Shown piece by piece: positions 6,071 through 14,217 of a stretch of 17,645 nt of DNA. A program made the translations under genes and the position numbers. How positions within the stretch are numbered: the first letter of the stretch is position 1; every line of letters starts with the position of its first letter. The notes below the pieces were generated by a model. It did not search any database. It was not told the DNA's origin and saw only the letters and a program-made list of their open reading frames with translations. The stretch comes from an uncultured Oscillospiraceae bacterium (GTDB taxonomy: Bacteria > Bacillota > Clostridia > Oscillospirales > Acutalibacteraceae), in the NCBI GenBank assembly GCA_900548085.1, contig URJF01000019.1, positions 1-17,645 on the forward strand, read 5' to 3'.

Positions 6071-7303
6071 TTACTTGTTGTCTCTCTGAGAGTCAAGGAT
6101 TGCTTTTACTTTTGTTGACAGACCAAAGAGATTGATGAAGCCGGTTGCATCAGCTTGATTGTATGCGCCGCCGTCATCGCTGAAGGATGCTACATTCTCA
6201 TCATACAGAGTGTATGGAGAAGTTACGCCTGCGTTCATAACATTGCCTTTGTAGAGCTTGAGTTTAACATCACCGGTTACAGTCTCCTGTGTCTTGTCGA
6301 CAAATGCAGACAGTGCCTCACGGAGAGGGGAGAACCAAAGTCCGTTATATACAAGCTCGCCGTATTTTTCTGCTATGAGTTTTTTGTAGTGTGATGTGTC
6401 ACGGTCGAGAGTAATCATCTCCAGCAGCTCATGTGCTTTGTAGAGGATTGTTCCGCCGGGAGTCTCATATACGCCACGGCTCTTCATGCCTACCAGACGA
6501 TTTTCTACTATGTCCAGGAGACCGATGCCGTTTTTGCCGCCAAGCTCATTTAACTTTTCTACGAGTGCGAGTGGGCTCATTTCTACTCCGTCGATTGTTG
6601 TAGGCTCACCCTTTTCAAAATGAATGGTGATGTATGTAGGCTCGTCCGGAGCTTTTTCCGGCGCTACGCCAAGCTCAAGGAAACCGTCCTTGAGATACTG
6701 AGGCTCGTTAGCCGGATCCTCAAGGTCGAGACCCTCGTGGCTGAGATGCCATACATTCTTGTCCTTTGAGTAGTTTGTCTCTCTGTTTATTTTGAGAGGA
6801 ATGTTGTGTGCCTCTGCATATTCGATTTCTTCCTCACGAGATTTGATGTCCCACTCACGCCATGGTGCGATAATCTCCATATCGGGAGCAAGTGCTTTCA
6901 GCGCAAGCTCAAATCTAACCTGATCGTTGCCCTTACCGGTGCAGCCGTGGCAGATTGCATCTGCGTGCTCTTTTTTAGCTATGTCAGCCAAACCTTTTGC
7001 GATGCACGGACGAGCGTGGCTTGTGCCCAAGAGGTATTCCTCATACTCTGCTCCTGCCTTTACGCAAGGGAAGATGTAGTCTTTTACATACTCCTCTTTG
7101 AGATCGAGTACATAGAGCTTTGATGCGCCGGTAGCGATTGCCTTTTCTTCGAGACCGTCCAGCTCTGTGCCCTGTCCCACGTCACCGCTGACTGCTACTA
7201 CTTCGCAGTTGTTGTAGTTTTCTTTCAGCCACGGAATGATGATAGATGTATCCAGACCGCCGCTGTATGCCAGTACAACTTTTTTGATGTCTTTTTTATT
7301 CAT
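6071..7303 (-). CDS. argG: Argininosuccinate synthase, 410 aa
   Basis: This cytoplasmic enzyme joins citrulline and aspartate using ATP to give argininosuccinate, the substrate of ArgH. The N-type ATP pyrophosphatase P-loop AYSGGLDTS lies at 12-20. GTSHARPCIA is at 93-102, and the family signature GCTGKGNDQVRFE is at 120-132. The total length of 410 aa is typical. The ATG at 7303 has AAGGAGA 8 bases upstream. Upstream DNA carries a good promoter and sites resembling ARG boxes, so repression or modulation by an ArgR/AhrC protein is likely. argH follows on the same strand. Confidence 0.97.
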   Translation of the reverse strand: MNKKDIKKVVLAYSGGLDTSIIIPWLKENYNNCEVVAVSGDVGQGTELDGLEEKAIATGASKLYVLDLKEEYVKDYIFPCVKAGAEYEEYLLGTSHARPCIAKGLADIAKKEHADAICHGCTGKGNDQVRFELALKALAPDMEIIAPWREWDIKSREEEIEYAEAHNIPLKINRETNYSKDKNVWHLSHEGLDLEDPANEPQYLKDGFLELGVAPEKAPDEPTYITIHFEKGEPTTIDGVEMSPLALVEKLNELGGKNGIGLLDIVENRLVGMKSRGVYETPGGTILYKAHELLEMITLDRDTSHYKKLIAEKYGELVYNGLWFSPLREALSAFVDKTQETVTGDVKLKLYKGNVMNAGVTSPYTLYDENVASFSDDGGAYNQADATGFINLFGLSTKVKAILDSQRDNK

Positions 7304-7344
7304 AACGATTATCTCCTTCGTGTTGTTTGTTTTGCTATGAGTAC

Positions 7345-7372
7345 ATTATATCATTATGTTTTCATATTTCAA
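7345..7372 (-). promoter_or_regulatory. Sigma-A-type promoter for argGH
   Basis: On the minus strand TTGAAA (7372-7367) and TATAAT (7350-7345) are separated by 16 bp. Transcription would begin near 7338, giving a leader of about 35 bases that includes the argG RBS. Confidence 0.65.
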
Positions 7373-7390
7373 CCCCTTTTTGCTAAATTC

Positions 7391-7478
7391 TGCATAAAAA
7401 TACAAATAAAAGCTGCATAAACTCATAATATATGTGCATATTTACAGTAAAATATACATTATGCAGAATAAATATACA
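7391..7478. promoter_or_regulatory. Candidate ArgR/AhrC operator region (two ARG-box-like sites)
   Basis: TGCATAAAAATACA (7391-7404) and AGAATAAATATACA (7465-7478) each match 12 of 14 positions of the ARG-box core TGAATWWWWATTCA. Between and around them TGCATA recurs at 7391, 7414 and 7435, with TGCAGA at 7462. The spacings of 23, 21 and 27 bp are roughly multiples of a helical turn. The nearest site is about 20 bp upstream of the argG -35. Identification as ArgR sites is inference from consensus and location. Confidence 0.5.
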
Positions 7479-7731
7479 TTTCCACACCCAAAAATTATGT
7501 AATTATTATCGTCGAGCTGTCATAATATTTTGTAGACAGCGGTGCTTTTTTTACCCGTACACCTATATATAATAGGTATAGAGCGATGAGCGAACAAAAA
7601 TTTCTGCACTGCCCCACAACATTGTGAACAAAATAACGGTCGCTATTTGTCGCATTACAGCATAAGAGTAGTGTAAACAAATCTTGTAAATAATTTGTAA
7701 ACATTTTTTTCATTAATATTCATAAATTCTC
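7479..7731. other. AT-rich intergenic DNA upstream of the giant-gene promoter
   Basis: No gene is supported here. A perfect 17-bp inverted repeat ACCTAT-ATATA-ATAGGT lies at 7561-7577. Three TGTAAA(C/T) repeats sit at 7672, 7686 and 7697, just upstream of the -35, together with A and T runs that could act as an UP element. Any regulator is unknown. Confidence 0.4.
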
Positions 7732-7760
7732 TTGCAATCTCTTGAATTATGTGATATTAT
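7732..7760 (+). promoter_or_regulatory. Promoter of the giant secreted-protein gene
   Basis: TTGCAA (7732-7737) and TATTAT (7755-7760) are separated by 17 bp. The expected start near 7767 leaves a leader of about 168 bases before the ATG at 7935. Confidence 0.6.
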
Positions 7761-7766
7761 GACTTT

Positions 7767-7934
7767 GTACATTAAAAGGGGTAACTATACCCATTTTCGG
7801 TAGAAACGGACATTTTTGACCGTTTTACCGACGCATTCGGGGGCTTTTGTCGCCCGTTGGTCAGATGTGAAAAAAGAATATGGCTCGGTTATCTCCGACT
7901 TATGGATACAAATCTTTTAGGGAGGAATTCATAA
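7767..7934 (+). other. Hairpin-rich 5' leader of the giant gene
   Basis: Three hairpins are laid out in order. The first is GGGTA-ACTA-TACCC (7779-7792, perfect). The second is a long one in which CGGTAGAAACGG (7798-7809) pairs with CCGTTTTACCG (7820-7830), leaving one bulge. The third has stem GGGC/GCCC (7841-7844 with 7852-7855). A 50-base stretch and an unusually strong RBS, AGGGAGG at 7919-7925, complete the leader. I do not recognise a known riboswitch class. No T run follows any hairpin, so stabilisation of an abundant mRNA or translational control is more likely than attenuation. Confidence 0.5.
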
Positions 7935-10900
7935 ATGGCAAATAAGAGAACGAAGAGATTTATCTCTGTACTTCTTGCAGCAGTGATGGTTGTCTCTTCA
8001 TTACCCTTTACCGTCTTTTCGGCTTTCGCAGCAGACAGTGACGCCTCTGACCCGATTATTACTAAGGCAGAGACCGCTATGCATACCTATGAGACAAAGA
8101 TGGACGGTACTATCTACAAGAACATGGCATCCGCTTATGATGCTTATGTAAAGTTGCAAGAATATGTTGATATCTACAAGTATACCGGCACCGACAAGGG
8201 CATTTCTGCTCAGGTGACCGCTCTTACTACAGCTACCAACCAACTTACTGACGAAAATAAGTTTGTCTCCTACACAGGCGACAAGTATGCAAAAGTTTCT
8301 AAGGACAGTGGCTCAAACACTGAAGAAAACTACAGAACTTTGAATAAAAACCTGCTCTATGCTCCGGATGTTACTACTTCTCCGACTTACGCAAGTACAG
8401 GCAAGGTTACTATGAAGTCTGCTTGGAACGGCAGTGACTTCTACTACGGCTATATCTTCACATCGAGAGGAGCAGTTATGCTCTACGATGATATTACCGC
8501 TCCGCAGACCATCGTTTCTGCAACATACGAGAACAACGCAAGCGGTACATGGAAAACTAATACCACAGAGCTTTCCTGCTCTATCGTGCAGAGCACTAAT
8601 AACGGTATGTCTCTCGACGCCGCATGGAAAGGCCGTGCTTCATCTGCAGCTAACAAAGACGGCTATCAAGACTTTATGTGGGCTTACTTTGTAGGCAATA
8701 AGAATACTCTTTCCACAGACGATAAAAACACATCCAACGGTTATAATCAGTCCGGTGCAGCAAACGGTACTTATACCTCTGCATTTAAGTTTACCGACAA
8801 GATGGGTGATGATGAGTACACAAGATACTGTGCTCCGTCCTTTAAGTTCAGAGGCGGTCTTGACGCTCCTCCGAACACAAACAACATCGCTGAGGGTGTA
8901 GCTACTGCAAGTGACGGTTCGGGTGTTTATGTAGTGAACTATGCAACACTTCTGAATGCTATTAAAGGCACAAAGAATATTATTGCTCACCCGGAGAACT
9001 ACACTCAGGGCGGACTTAAGGCTCTCTTAACTGCTATCGATGCTGGCACATCATTCAATCCTAATGATTATGATTATGCTACAAACACATCTGGCACAGT
9101 TACTACAGTAGGTAACGACATTAAGGCTAAGAAAGAGGCTATCGCTTCTGCTCAGGCTTCTGCTACTACAGACTCTACTAACTATGCTACTTTGGGTGCA
9201 GCTCTTCTTGACTCACAGGCTACCTACAACCGTGGCAACGACGATAATGCTTACACATCTGATTCTTGGGCAACCTTTAAGGCAGCTTACGAAGCAGCTA
9301 ATAAAACTATCGCTAATCTCGATACAACAGGCTACACAGATGCAAACGCAGCTCTCACTCAAGCTGATGCACTTACATCAGCAAAGAGCGGTCTCGTTAC
9401 TCAAGGCAAGGTTAATACAGCCGACCTTGAAATTTCTATCAGTAACGCCCTTGTAGCTATCAACAACAAGGAATACTTCACCGCAGAGTCATGGGTATCG
9501 GCTAATCTTGCTTCTCTCGTACAGGCAGCACAGGTTGCAGTATGGGGTTCTGTAGATAACTACGGCGTAGACGCCGAAAAGATTGGCGACAACGCAGAGA
9601 ATGTGGCTATCGTTAAGTCACACGCTACAGCTATCAATGAGGCAGTGGCAAAGCTGGTTATCTCACCTAACTCTGTGTATTCAGTAGCAGGCGTATCTCT
9701 TACTGATGCTATCAACAATGCTCAGCCTTATATCGATAACGGCAAGGACTACGCTAACATCGCTACTCTTGTTACAGCAGTAACCGATGCTAACACATAC
9801 ATCAGCACAGAAATTCCTGTAGCTATCGATGCATCTGTATCCGGCACCGTATCGGCAAAGGTTAATAAGTATATTGAGGTTATCCTCACTATCACAAGAG
9901 CTATTAAGAACCTCCGTGCTTCTTTCTCTAAAATGAAAGACGGTACTGTAGTAAATGAAGGATCGGATACAACAACTGCTTTGCTCCATACTCACGGTAA
10001 TTCAGCAGGTGCTTGGGGCTTCTGGTGGAAGCGTAAGTCTGACACAACCATCATTCGTACTCAGTTTGAGGCATCTACCTATGACCTTCCGGACGGCACA
10101 TTCGAGTGGTTCAGCACAGACAAGAGCTCTGTATACAACTTCGACGCTGTACTTGACTCTGTATCATTCCTTGCTACAGAAACAACTGCTAATCCGGAGA
10201 TTCATGTTGCTAATGGTAACGATAACGATGCCGCACTTACAGAGGCAGATAAAAAGAAATATCCTGCTATTACCTCTATCAAAAACGGCGGTATTTCCTT
10301 TACTCTTACCAGCGTTAAGCTGATGACAAAGGGCAGTACAGTAAATGAAATCGCAAGAGATAAAGAAGGCAACACTACTACAGATATTAACACCGAGCTT
10401 CTTCCTTACATCAACGAGGCTAAGGGTATTATCCCTGCAGCAGGTCTTATCGTAAGAAAGGGTACAAATACTTATGCAGTAAAGACTACCGCTGCTATCG
10501 ACGAAGATCAGCCTAAGAGAGTAAACGCTACTACCGTACCTAAGATTTGGGGTATGGATACAAGCCAGGCAAACACTTATATGAGCGTTCTTTATTGCTG
10601 GAAGTATCAGCCATTCCTTCAGTATCTCGGCTACGGCTATCAGTGTGAGCCTTATACTCAAAAGATCAATATCGTTGACTTTGCTACTCTTATGAAGCTC
10701 ATCACAGACTGTGAGAATACTGACACTTATGTTCAGTCAAAGTACACCACAGATTCTTGGAAGACATTTACCGATGCAATCGGTGCCGCTAAGGCAGAAA
10801 TGACTTATGACGGCAAGTCCGCTGAGCAGATTCGTGCAGAAGGCGAAACAAGATATACAAATCTTTGGAATGCTAAGGAAGCACTCACAGAGGCAGCTAA

Positions 10901-13031
10901 CAACGATTCTCTTAAGGCAGCTATCACAGCTACCCAGGACACTTATAAGAACTCCGAGGCTGACTGCGACCCAACTACATGGGCAGCTTTCTCCTCAGCA
11001 TACCAGACAGCTTATGCAGCATATGCTGAACAGTACTCAGACCTTAATGTTCGTAATGTAGCAAAGGCAGACCAGGATAAGATTGATGCTCTTGCAACCG
11101 CACTTAATGATGCTTATGCAGCTCTTAAGTTCTATGCAGACTTTACTCCTGTAGTCAATGCAGCTACTACACTCGTACAGAGCCTTCAAGACAAGGTTTA
11201 TACAGCAGCTTCTCTTAAGGAAGTAAAAGAAAAGCTCGCAGGCATGACCTATCTTAATGTTGCTGAGAGTGACAGACACAACTACTATAAGAGCGCAACA
11301 GCAGCCGATGACTCACAGGCTGCTATCGACGCTGAGGCAAAAGAGATTGCAGCTATCACAGCTACAAAGGGTGAGTTCGACGCATCTGCTCTCCTTGCAC
11401 AAGAGGAGACAATCAAGGCACAGTATGATGACCCTGATGCATGGACCGGTCTTAAAGAAGCTCTTGCTGCTATCGAGAACGATTGGTTCGAGGATGTAAC
11501 TCTCTATCAGAACTACAAGGTAAAGGGTATCAAGTACACTTCTCAGGAAGAAATTGATGCTGCTGTTACTAAGATCAGAACAGATACAATCAAGACCCAC
11601 ACATACACAGTTACTCTCGACGGTGAGACAGTAGGCACATATAACTATGGCGAACAGATTACTGTAAACTCTCTCAGTGGAAAAGAAGTAAACTGGTACT
11701 ATGCTTACAAGTCCGAGACTGCAAGCAACGATAAGAAGTATCTTGCTACAGACAAGACTCTCACATTTATCGTAAAGGGTGACACAACACTCACCACATC
11801 GGCTATTAAGGACTCTAACACAGATAACGTTAAGATTACTTTCAGAAATAACCTTAACGGTCAGGTTTACGGCGTAGACTACGCAGCACTGGGCAGCACC
11901 TATGCTCTCGACGAATCTACCGCTCCTAAGTATCCTAACTTCAAGTTCGCAGGTTGGACTGATTCAGAGGGTAGAGCTATCACATCCCTTGCTGACATTA
12001 AGGGTGCAACAACAGTTTATGCTAACTATGAGTACTCATCTGAGAATCATTATGAGGTTAACCTCTTTGCTCTTATCAGAACAAAGGCTAATGACTACAT
12101 TAAGATTAGCGGTCTTAACTACAACGACGAGATCAGCTTCCTCGAAGACAATCTCGTAGGTACAACAAAGGCTGCTTCAAATGATGTAGTAATCTCTGTA
12201 GACACAACATCCAAGGATGTTAAGTGCGAATACAGAGCTAACAGCGTTGTAGGTACTGCACAGCTTGTAGACGGCAAGCTTACAATTCCGGCTGCCAGCA
12301 GAGTTAAGTCTAACGGAACATCTACTCAAGATAATTTGAACAAGATTATCGGTTATGTAGGTCTCCGTGGCGATGACACAGCAGGACTGTATGACTACTA
12401 TATGCAGCACACAGGAGCAAACATGAACCTTCGTCTTGGATTTGGTGAATATGACGAATCCGGCAATCTTAAGAAGGACGAGAATGGCAAATATATGTTC
12501 AAGCAGAATGTTGTTGAAGTTGTTTCCTACGGTGCTGACTACACATTCCGTGTTCATAAGAATGAGTATCTTACACCATTCACAAACTATCAGATGACTA
12601 ATGAAACAGCAGGTTCAGGCTTCAACAGCGGTATCATCAGCGACTGGGGCACTGTTCACACATCAGCTCATGTTTACGGCAAGGCAGATTTGGTTAAGGG
12701 TGCTGACAAGTTCTCTATGATCAGCTCCTATGCAATTCCGGCAGGCTGCAAAGCAGTTGAGTCAGGTGTACTCTTTACCGCTACAACAGACGGTACTACT
12801 CCTACAGCAGACCTCACATTTGACAATGTAGGTACTAATGGTGTTGCTCGTCTGAAGTCATCTAAGCATACACAGGGCAATCAGTTTGTAATTTCTATTA
12901 ACACAACCGGACTTACCACCGGCACAACTGTTAATGTTCGTTACGCTCCTTATATCATCTACAAGGATGCCGACGGAAATTCACATACAAAGTTGCTCGA
13001 AGAGCCGATTGATACTTCTATCACAATCTAA
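7935..13031 (+). CDS. Giant secreted FIVAR-repeat protein with InlB-type repeat, 1698 aa
   Basis: This is an extracellular, probably structural or adhesive protein. Residues 1-32 are a signal peptide (NKRTKR, long hydrophobic core, SAFA before AD). A FIVAR-like helical unit (about 40-110) is followed by a beta-rich region (112-330). More FIVAR-type units follow around YTSDSW (440-445) and YFTAESW (514-520), then a second beta-rich region (about 640-910). A helical block from 914 to 1220 contains YTTDSW (937-942), DPTTW (1012-1016), YTAASLKEV (from 1089) and DPDAW (1166-1170). Residues 1300-1367 match the InlB B-repeat (Listeria-Bacteroides) pattern, with FKFAGWTDSEG at its centre. The last 330 residues form an unrecognised beta-rich domain. 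There is no LPXTG, SLH, dockerin or C-terminal TM. Codon use (AAG over AAA, CTT/CTC over TTG) differs sharply from neighbours and implies very high expression. A 48-aa gene follows 12 bp later. Confidence 0.85.
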   Translation: MANKRTKRFISVLLAAVMVVSSLPFTVFSAFAADSDASDPIITKAETAMHTYETKMDGTIYKNMASAYDAYVKLQEYVDIYKYTGTDKGISAQVTALTTATNQLTDENKFVSYTGDKYAKVSKDSGSNTEENYRTLNKNLLYAPDVTTSPTYASTGKVTMKSAWNGSDFYYGYIFTSRGAVMLYDDITAPQTIVSATYENNASGTWKTNTTELSCSIVQSTNNGMSLDAAWKGRASSAANKDGYQDFMWAYFVGNKNTLSTDDKNTSNGYNQSGAANGTYTSAFKFTDKMGDDEYTRYCAPSFKFRGGLDAPPNTNNIAEGVATASDGSGVYVVNYATLLNAIKGTKNIIAHPENYTQGGLKALLTAIDAGTSFNPNDYDYATNTSGTVTTVGNDIKAKKEAIASAQASATTDSTNYATLGAALLDSQATYNRGNDDNAYTSDSWATFKAAYEAANKTIANLDTTGYTDANAALTQADALTSAKSGLVTQGKVNTADLEISISNALVAINNKEYFTAESWVSANLASLVQAAQVAVWGSVDNYGVDAEKIGDNAENVAIVKSHATAINEAVAKLVISPNSVYSVAGVSLTDAINNAQPYIDNGKDYANIATLVTAVTDANTYISTEIPVAIDASVSGTVSAKVNKYIEVILTITRAIKNLRASFSKMKDGTVVNEGSDTTTALLHTHGNSAGAWGFWWKRKSDTTIIRTQFEASTYDLPDGTFEWFSTDKSSVYNFDAVLDSVSFLATETTANPEIHVANGNDNDAALTEADKKKYPAITSIKNGGISFTLTSVKLMTKGSTVNEIARDKEGNTTTDINTELLPYINEAKGIIPAAGLIVRKGTNTYAVKTTAAIDEDQPKRVNATTVPKIWGMDTSQANTYMSVLYCWKYQPFLQYLGYGYQCEPYTQKINIVDFATLMKLITDCENTDTYVQSKYTTDSWKTFTDAIGAAKAEMTYDGKSAEQIRAEGETRYTNLWNAKEALTEAANNDSLKAAITATQDTYKNSEADCDPTTWAAFSSAYQTAYAAYAEQYSDLNVRNVAKADQDKIDALATALNDAYAALKFYADFTPVVNAATTLVQSLQDKVYTAASLKEVKEKLAGMTYLNVAESDRHNYYKSATAADDSQAAIDAEAKEIAAITATKGEFDASALLAQEETIKAQYDDPDAWTGLKEALAAIENDWFEDVTLYQNYKVKGIKYTSQEEIDAAVTKIRTDTIKTHTYTVTLDGETVGTYNYGEQITVNSLSGKEVNWYYAYKSETASNDKKYLATDKTLTFIVKGDTTLTTSAIKDSNTDNVKITFRNNLNGQVYGVDYAALGSTYALDESTAPKYPNFKFAGWTDSEGRAITSLADIKGATTVYANYEYSSENHYEVNLFALIRTKANDYIKISGLNYNDEISFLEDNLVGTTKAASNDVVISVDTTSKDVKCEYRANSVVGTAQLVDGKLTIPAASRVKSNGTSTQDNLNKIIGYVGLRGDDTAGLYDYYMQHTGANMNLRLGFGEYDESGNLKKDENGKYMFKQNVVEVVSYGADYTFRVHKNEYLTPFTNYQMTNETAGSGFNSGIISDWGTVHTSAHVYGKADLVKGADKFSMISSYAIPAGCKAVESGVLFTATTDGTTPTADLTFDNVGTNGVARLKSSKHTQGNQFVISINTTGLTTGTTVNVRYAPYIIYKDADGNSHTKLLEEPIDTSITI

Positions 13032-13043
13032 CGGAGGATAATA

Positions 13044-13190
13044 ATGAAAAAGAGTTATTTTCAGCCGGAGATTGAAGTAAAAAAGTATTCAGTTCCGACA
13101 GGCCGTTTCATTACTACTTCGGAGCCCGAAGTAAACACAAAGAACGACCTTAACAACGACGATAACTACAATTATTTCGGCAAAAAGTAA
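13044..13190 (+). CDS. 48-aa peptide encoded directly after the giant gene
   Basis: This is a real but very short gene. It has ATG at 13044, a strong RBS GGAGG (13033-13037) six bases upstream, a 12-bp gap after the giant gene, and a perfect terminator 6 bp after its stop. The peptide starts MKKSYFQPEIEVKKYS, continues with VPTGRFITTSEPEV, and ends in an Asn/Asp/Tyr-rich tail (NNDDNYNYFGKK). It has no signal peptide and no membrane segment. The shape is a basic-aromatic start with PEIEV, an ITTS motif, then a polar Asp/Asn tail. It resembles, from memory, short hypothetical proteins in gut Firmicutes, for which I know no function. Sharing a transcript with a huge secreted protein suggests a helper, a regulator or a precursor peptide; none is shown by the sequence. 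Confidence 0.8.
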   Translation: MKKSYFQPEIEVKKYSVPTGRFITTSEPEVNTKNDLNNDDNYNYFGKK

Positions 13191-13195
13191 AATAC

Positions 13196-13228
13196 AAAAT
13201 ACGCTCCCTTTTGGGAGCGTATTTTTTT
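13196..13228 (+). terminator. Rho-independent terminator of the giant-gene unit
   Basis: A perfect 13-bp stem AAAATACGCTCCC / GGGAGCGTATTTT with a TTTT loop (13209-13212) runs into seven T (13222-13228). Confidence 0.93.
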
Positions 13229-13314
13229 GTATTAGAGCAGGAGCGTACTTCGGTTGTCCGATTCTGTTTTGTATTTCATATTTATTAAAACTTTCTTACA
13301 ATCTCGCTATCTAT

Positions 13315-13343
13315 TTGACTTATTATAATTTATATATTATTAT
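13315..13343 (+). promoter_or_regulatory. Promoter of the aromatic amino acid operon
   Basis: TTGACT (13315-13320) and TATTAT (13338-13343) are separated by 17 bp, with a second TATAAT overlapping at 13341. The leader to the tyrA start is about 40 bases. It has no T-box or leader-peptide features, so no amino-acid-sensing attenuation is apparent. Bases 13230-13314 show nothing else. Confidence 0.6.
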
Positions 13344-13389
13344 AATAGTAATATTTTGCGTTCAGCATAGAATTTGGAAGTATAGAGAT

Positions 13390-14217
13390 ATGAATGTACT
13401 TATTTGCGGCCTTGGTTTAATAGGCGCCAGCCTTGCCAAAACATTAAAAAAGAATACCGACAATATTGTCCTCGGTTGGAACCGTACCCCGTCTGTAACC
13501 GAAAAAGCACTCCGTGACGGCGCTATCGACCGAACAGGAGACATAGATGAGCTTATTGCAGAGGCAGACATTACTATAGTCAATTTTTATCCCGAGGCGA
13601 TTGTGCCATTTATCTTGGAACACAAGGACAGTTTCAAAAAAGATTCGATAGTTACCGATTCCTGCGGTATCAAAACAAAAATTTGCCGTGAGATAGAAAA
13701 AGAAGAATTGGATTTTTATTTTATCGGTGCACACCCAATGGCAGGCAGAGAGGTAGGCGGCTATGACAACAGCCTCGATACTCTGTTTGACAAAGCAAGT
13801 TTCATTTGCACACCGTTCGACAATACTCCACGCAACAAGGTGGACGCACTCGTCGGCTTGGCAGAAAATATGGGATTTGCACGCACCGTTGTTACTACTC
13901 CCGAGCATCACGATGAGATGATAGCATTCACCTCACAGATTGCTCATGTGTTGGCTTGTTCTTATGTACTGTCACCTCTGGCACCCAGCCACGCAGGATA
14001 TTCTGCCGGCTCCTATCGAGATGTCAGCCGTGTAGCTCGAATAAATGCGGATATGTGGGCTGACCTTTTTGTTGACAACAAGGACGCCTTGGTACGAGAG
14101 ATAGACGATTTGGTGTCTAATCTGATGCAGTTTAAGTACAATATCGTTAATGACGACAAGGACGCTCTAAAGGATTTGATGAACAGAGCAAACAGAATTA
14201 AGGAAGAAATCGGCTAA
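13390..14217 (+). CDS. tyrA: Prephenate dehydrogenase, 275 aa
   Basis: This enzyme oxidatively decarboxylates prephenate to 4-hydroxyphenylpyruvate in tyrosine synthesis, using NAD(P). The Rossmann loop GLGLIG is at 7-12. The TyrA core motif HPMAGRE is at 115-121, followed by GGYDNS (123-128). The helical dimer domain contains TPEHHDEMIAFTSQIAH (170-186) and GSYRDVSRVA (207-216). At 275 aa it lacks the C-terminal ACT domain of feedback-regulated Bacillus-type TyrA, and arogenate use cannot be excluded. The start is ATG at 13390, directly giving MNVLICGLG; the frame is open back to 13315 but that part overlaps the promoter. The RBS GGAAG at 13376 is weak. The stop codon overlaps the aroB start. 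Confidence 0.92.
   Translation: MNVLICGLGLIGASLAKTLKKNTDNIVLGWNRTPSVTEKALRDGAIDRTGDIDELIAEADITIVNFYPEAIVPFILEHKDSFKKDSIVTDSCGIKTKICREIEKEELDFYFIGAHPMAGREVGGYDNSLDTLFDKASFICTPFDNTPRNKVDALVGLAENMGFARTVVTTPEHHDEMIAFTSQIAHVLACSYVLSPLAPSHAGYSAGSYRDVSRVARINADMWADLFVDNKDALVREIDDLVSNLMQFKYNIVNDDKDALKDLMNRANRIKEEIG

Noticed and set aside
7495..7713. 72-aa minus-strand open frame
   Set aside because: It has no RBS and low-quality composition, and it lies in AT-rich intergenic DNA with regulatory-looking repeats.
7764..7912. Long-range TTTGTA/TACAAA closing helix of the leader
   Set aside because: It is only six AT-rich pairs, and the 5' half begins upstream of the predicted transcription start.
7767..7934. 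Cyclic-di-GMP or other known riboswitch
   Set aside because: The conserved cores of the classes I can recall (GEMM-I, GEMM-II, ydaO, T-box, SAM, cobalamin) could not be aligned to the leader.
12900..13031. C-terminal LPXTG, SLH, dockerin or TM anchor in the giant protein
   Set aside because: The protein ends LLEEPIDTSITI with no sorting motif, hydrophobic helix or charged tail.
13315..13389. N-terminal membrane segment of TyrA from the longer open frame
   Set aside because: The stretch overlaps the promoter and predicted transcription start. The true family N-terminus MNVLICGLG begins at 13390.
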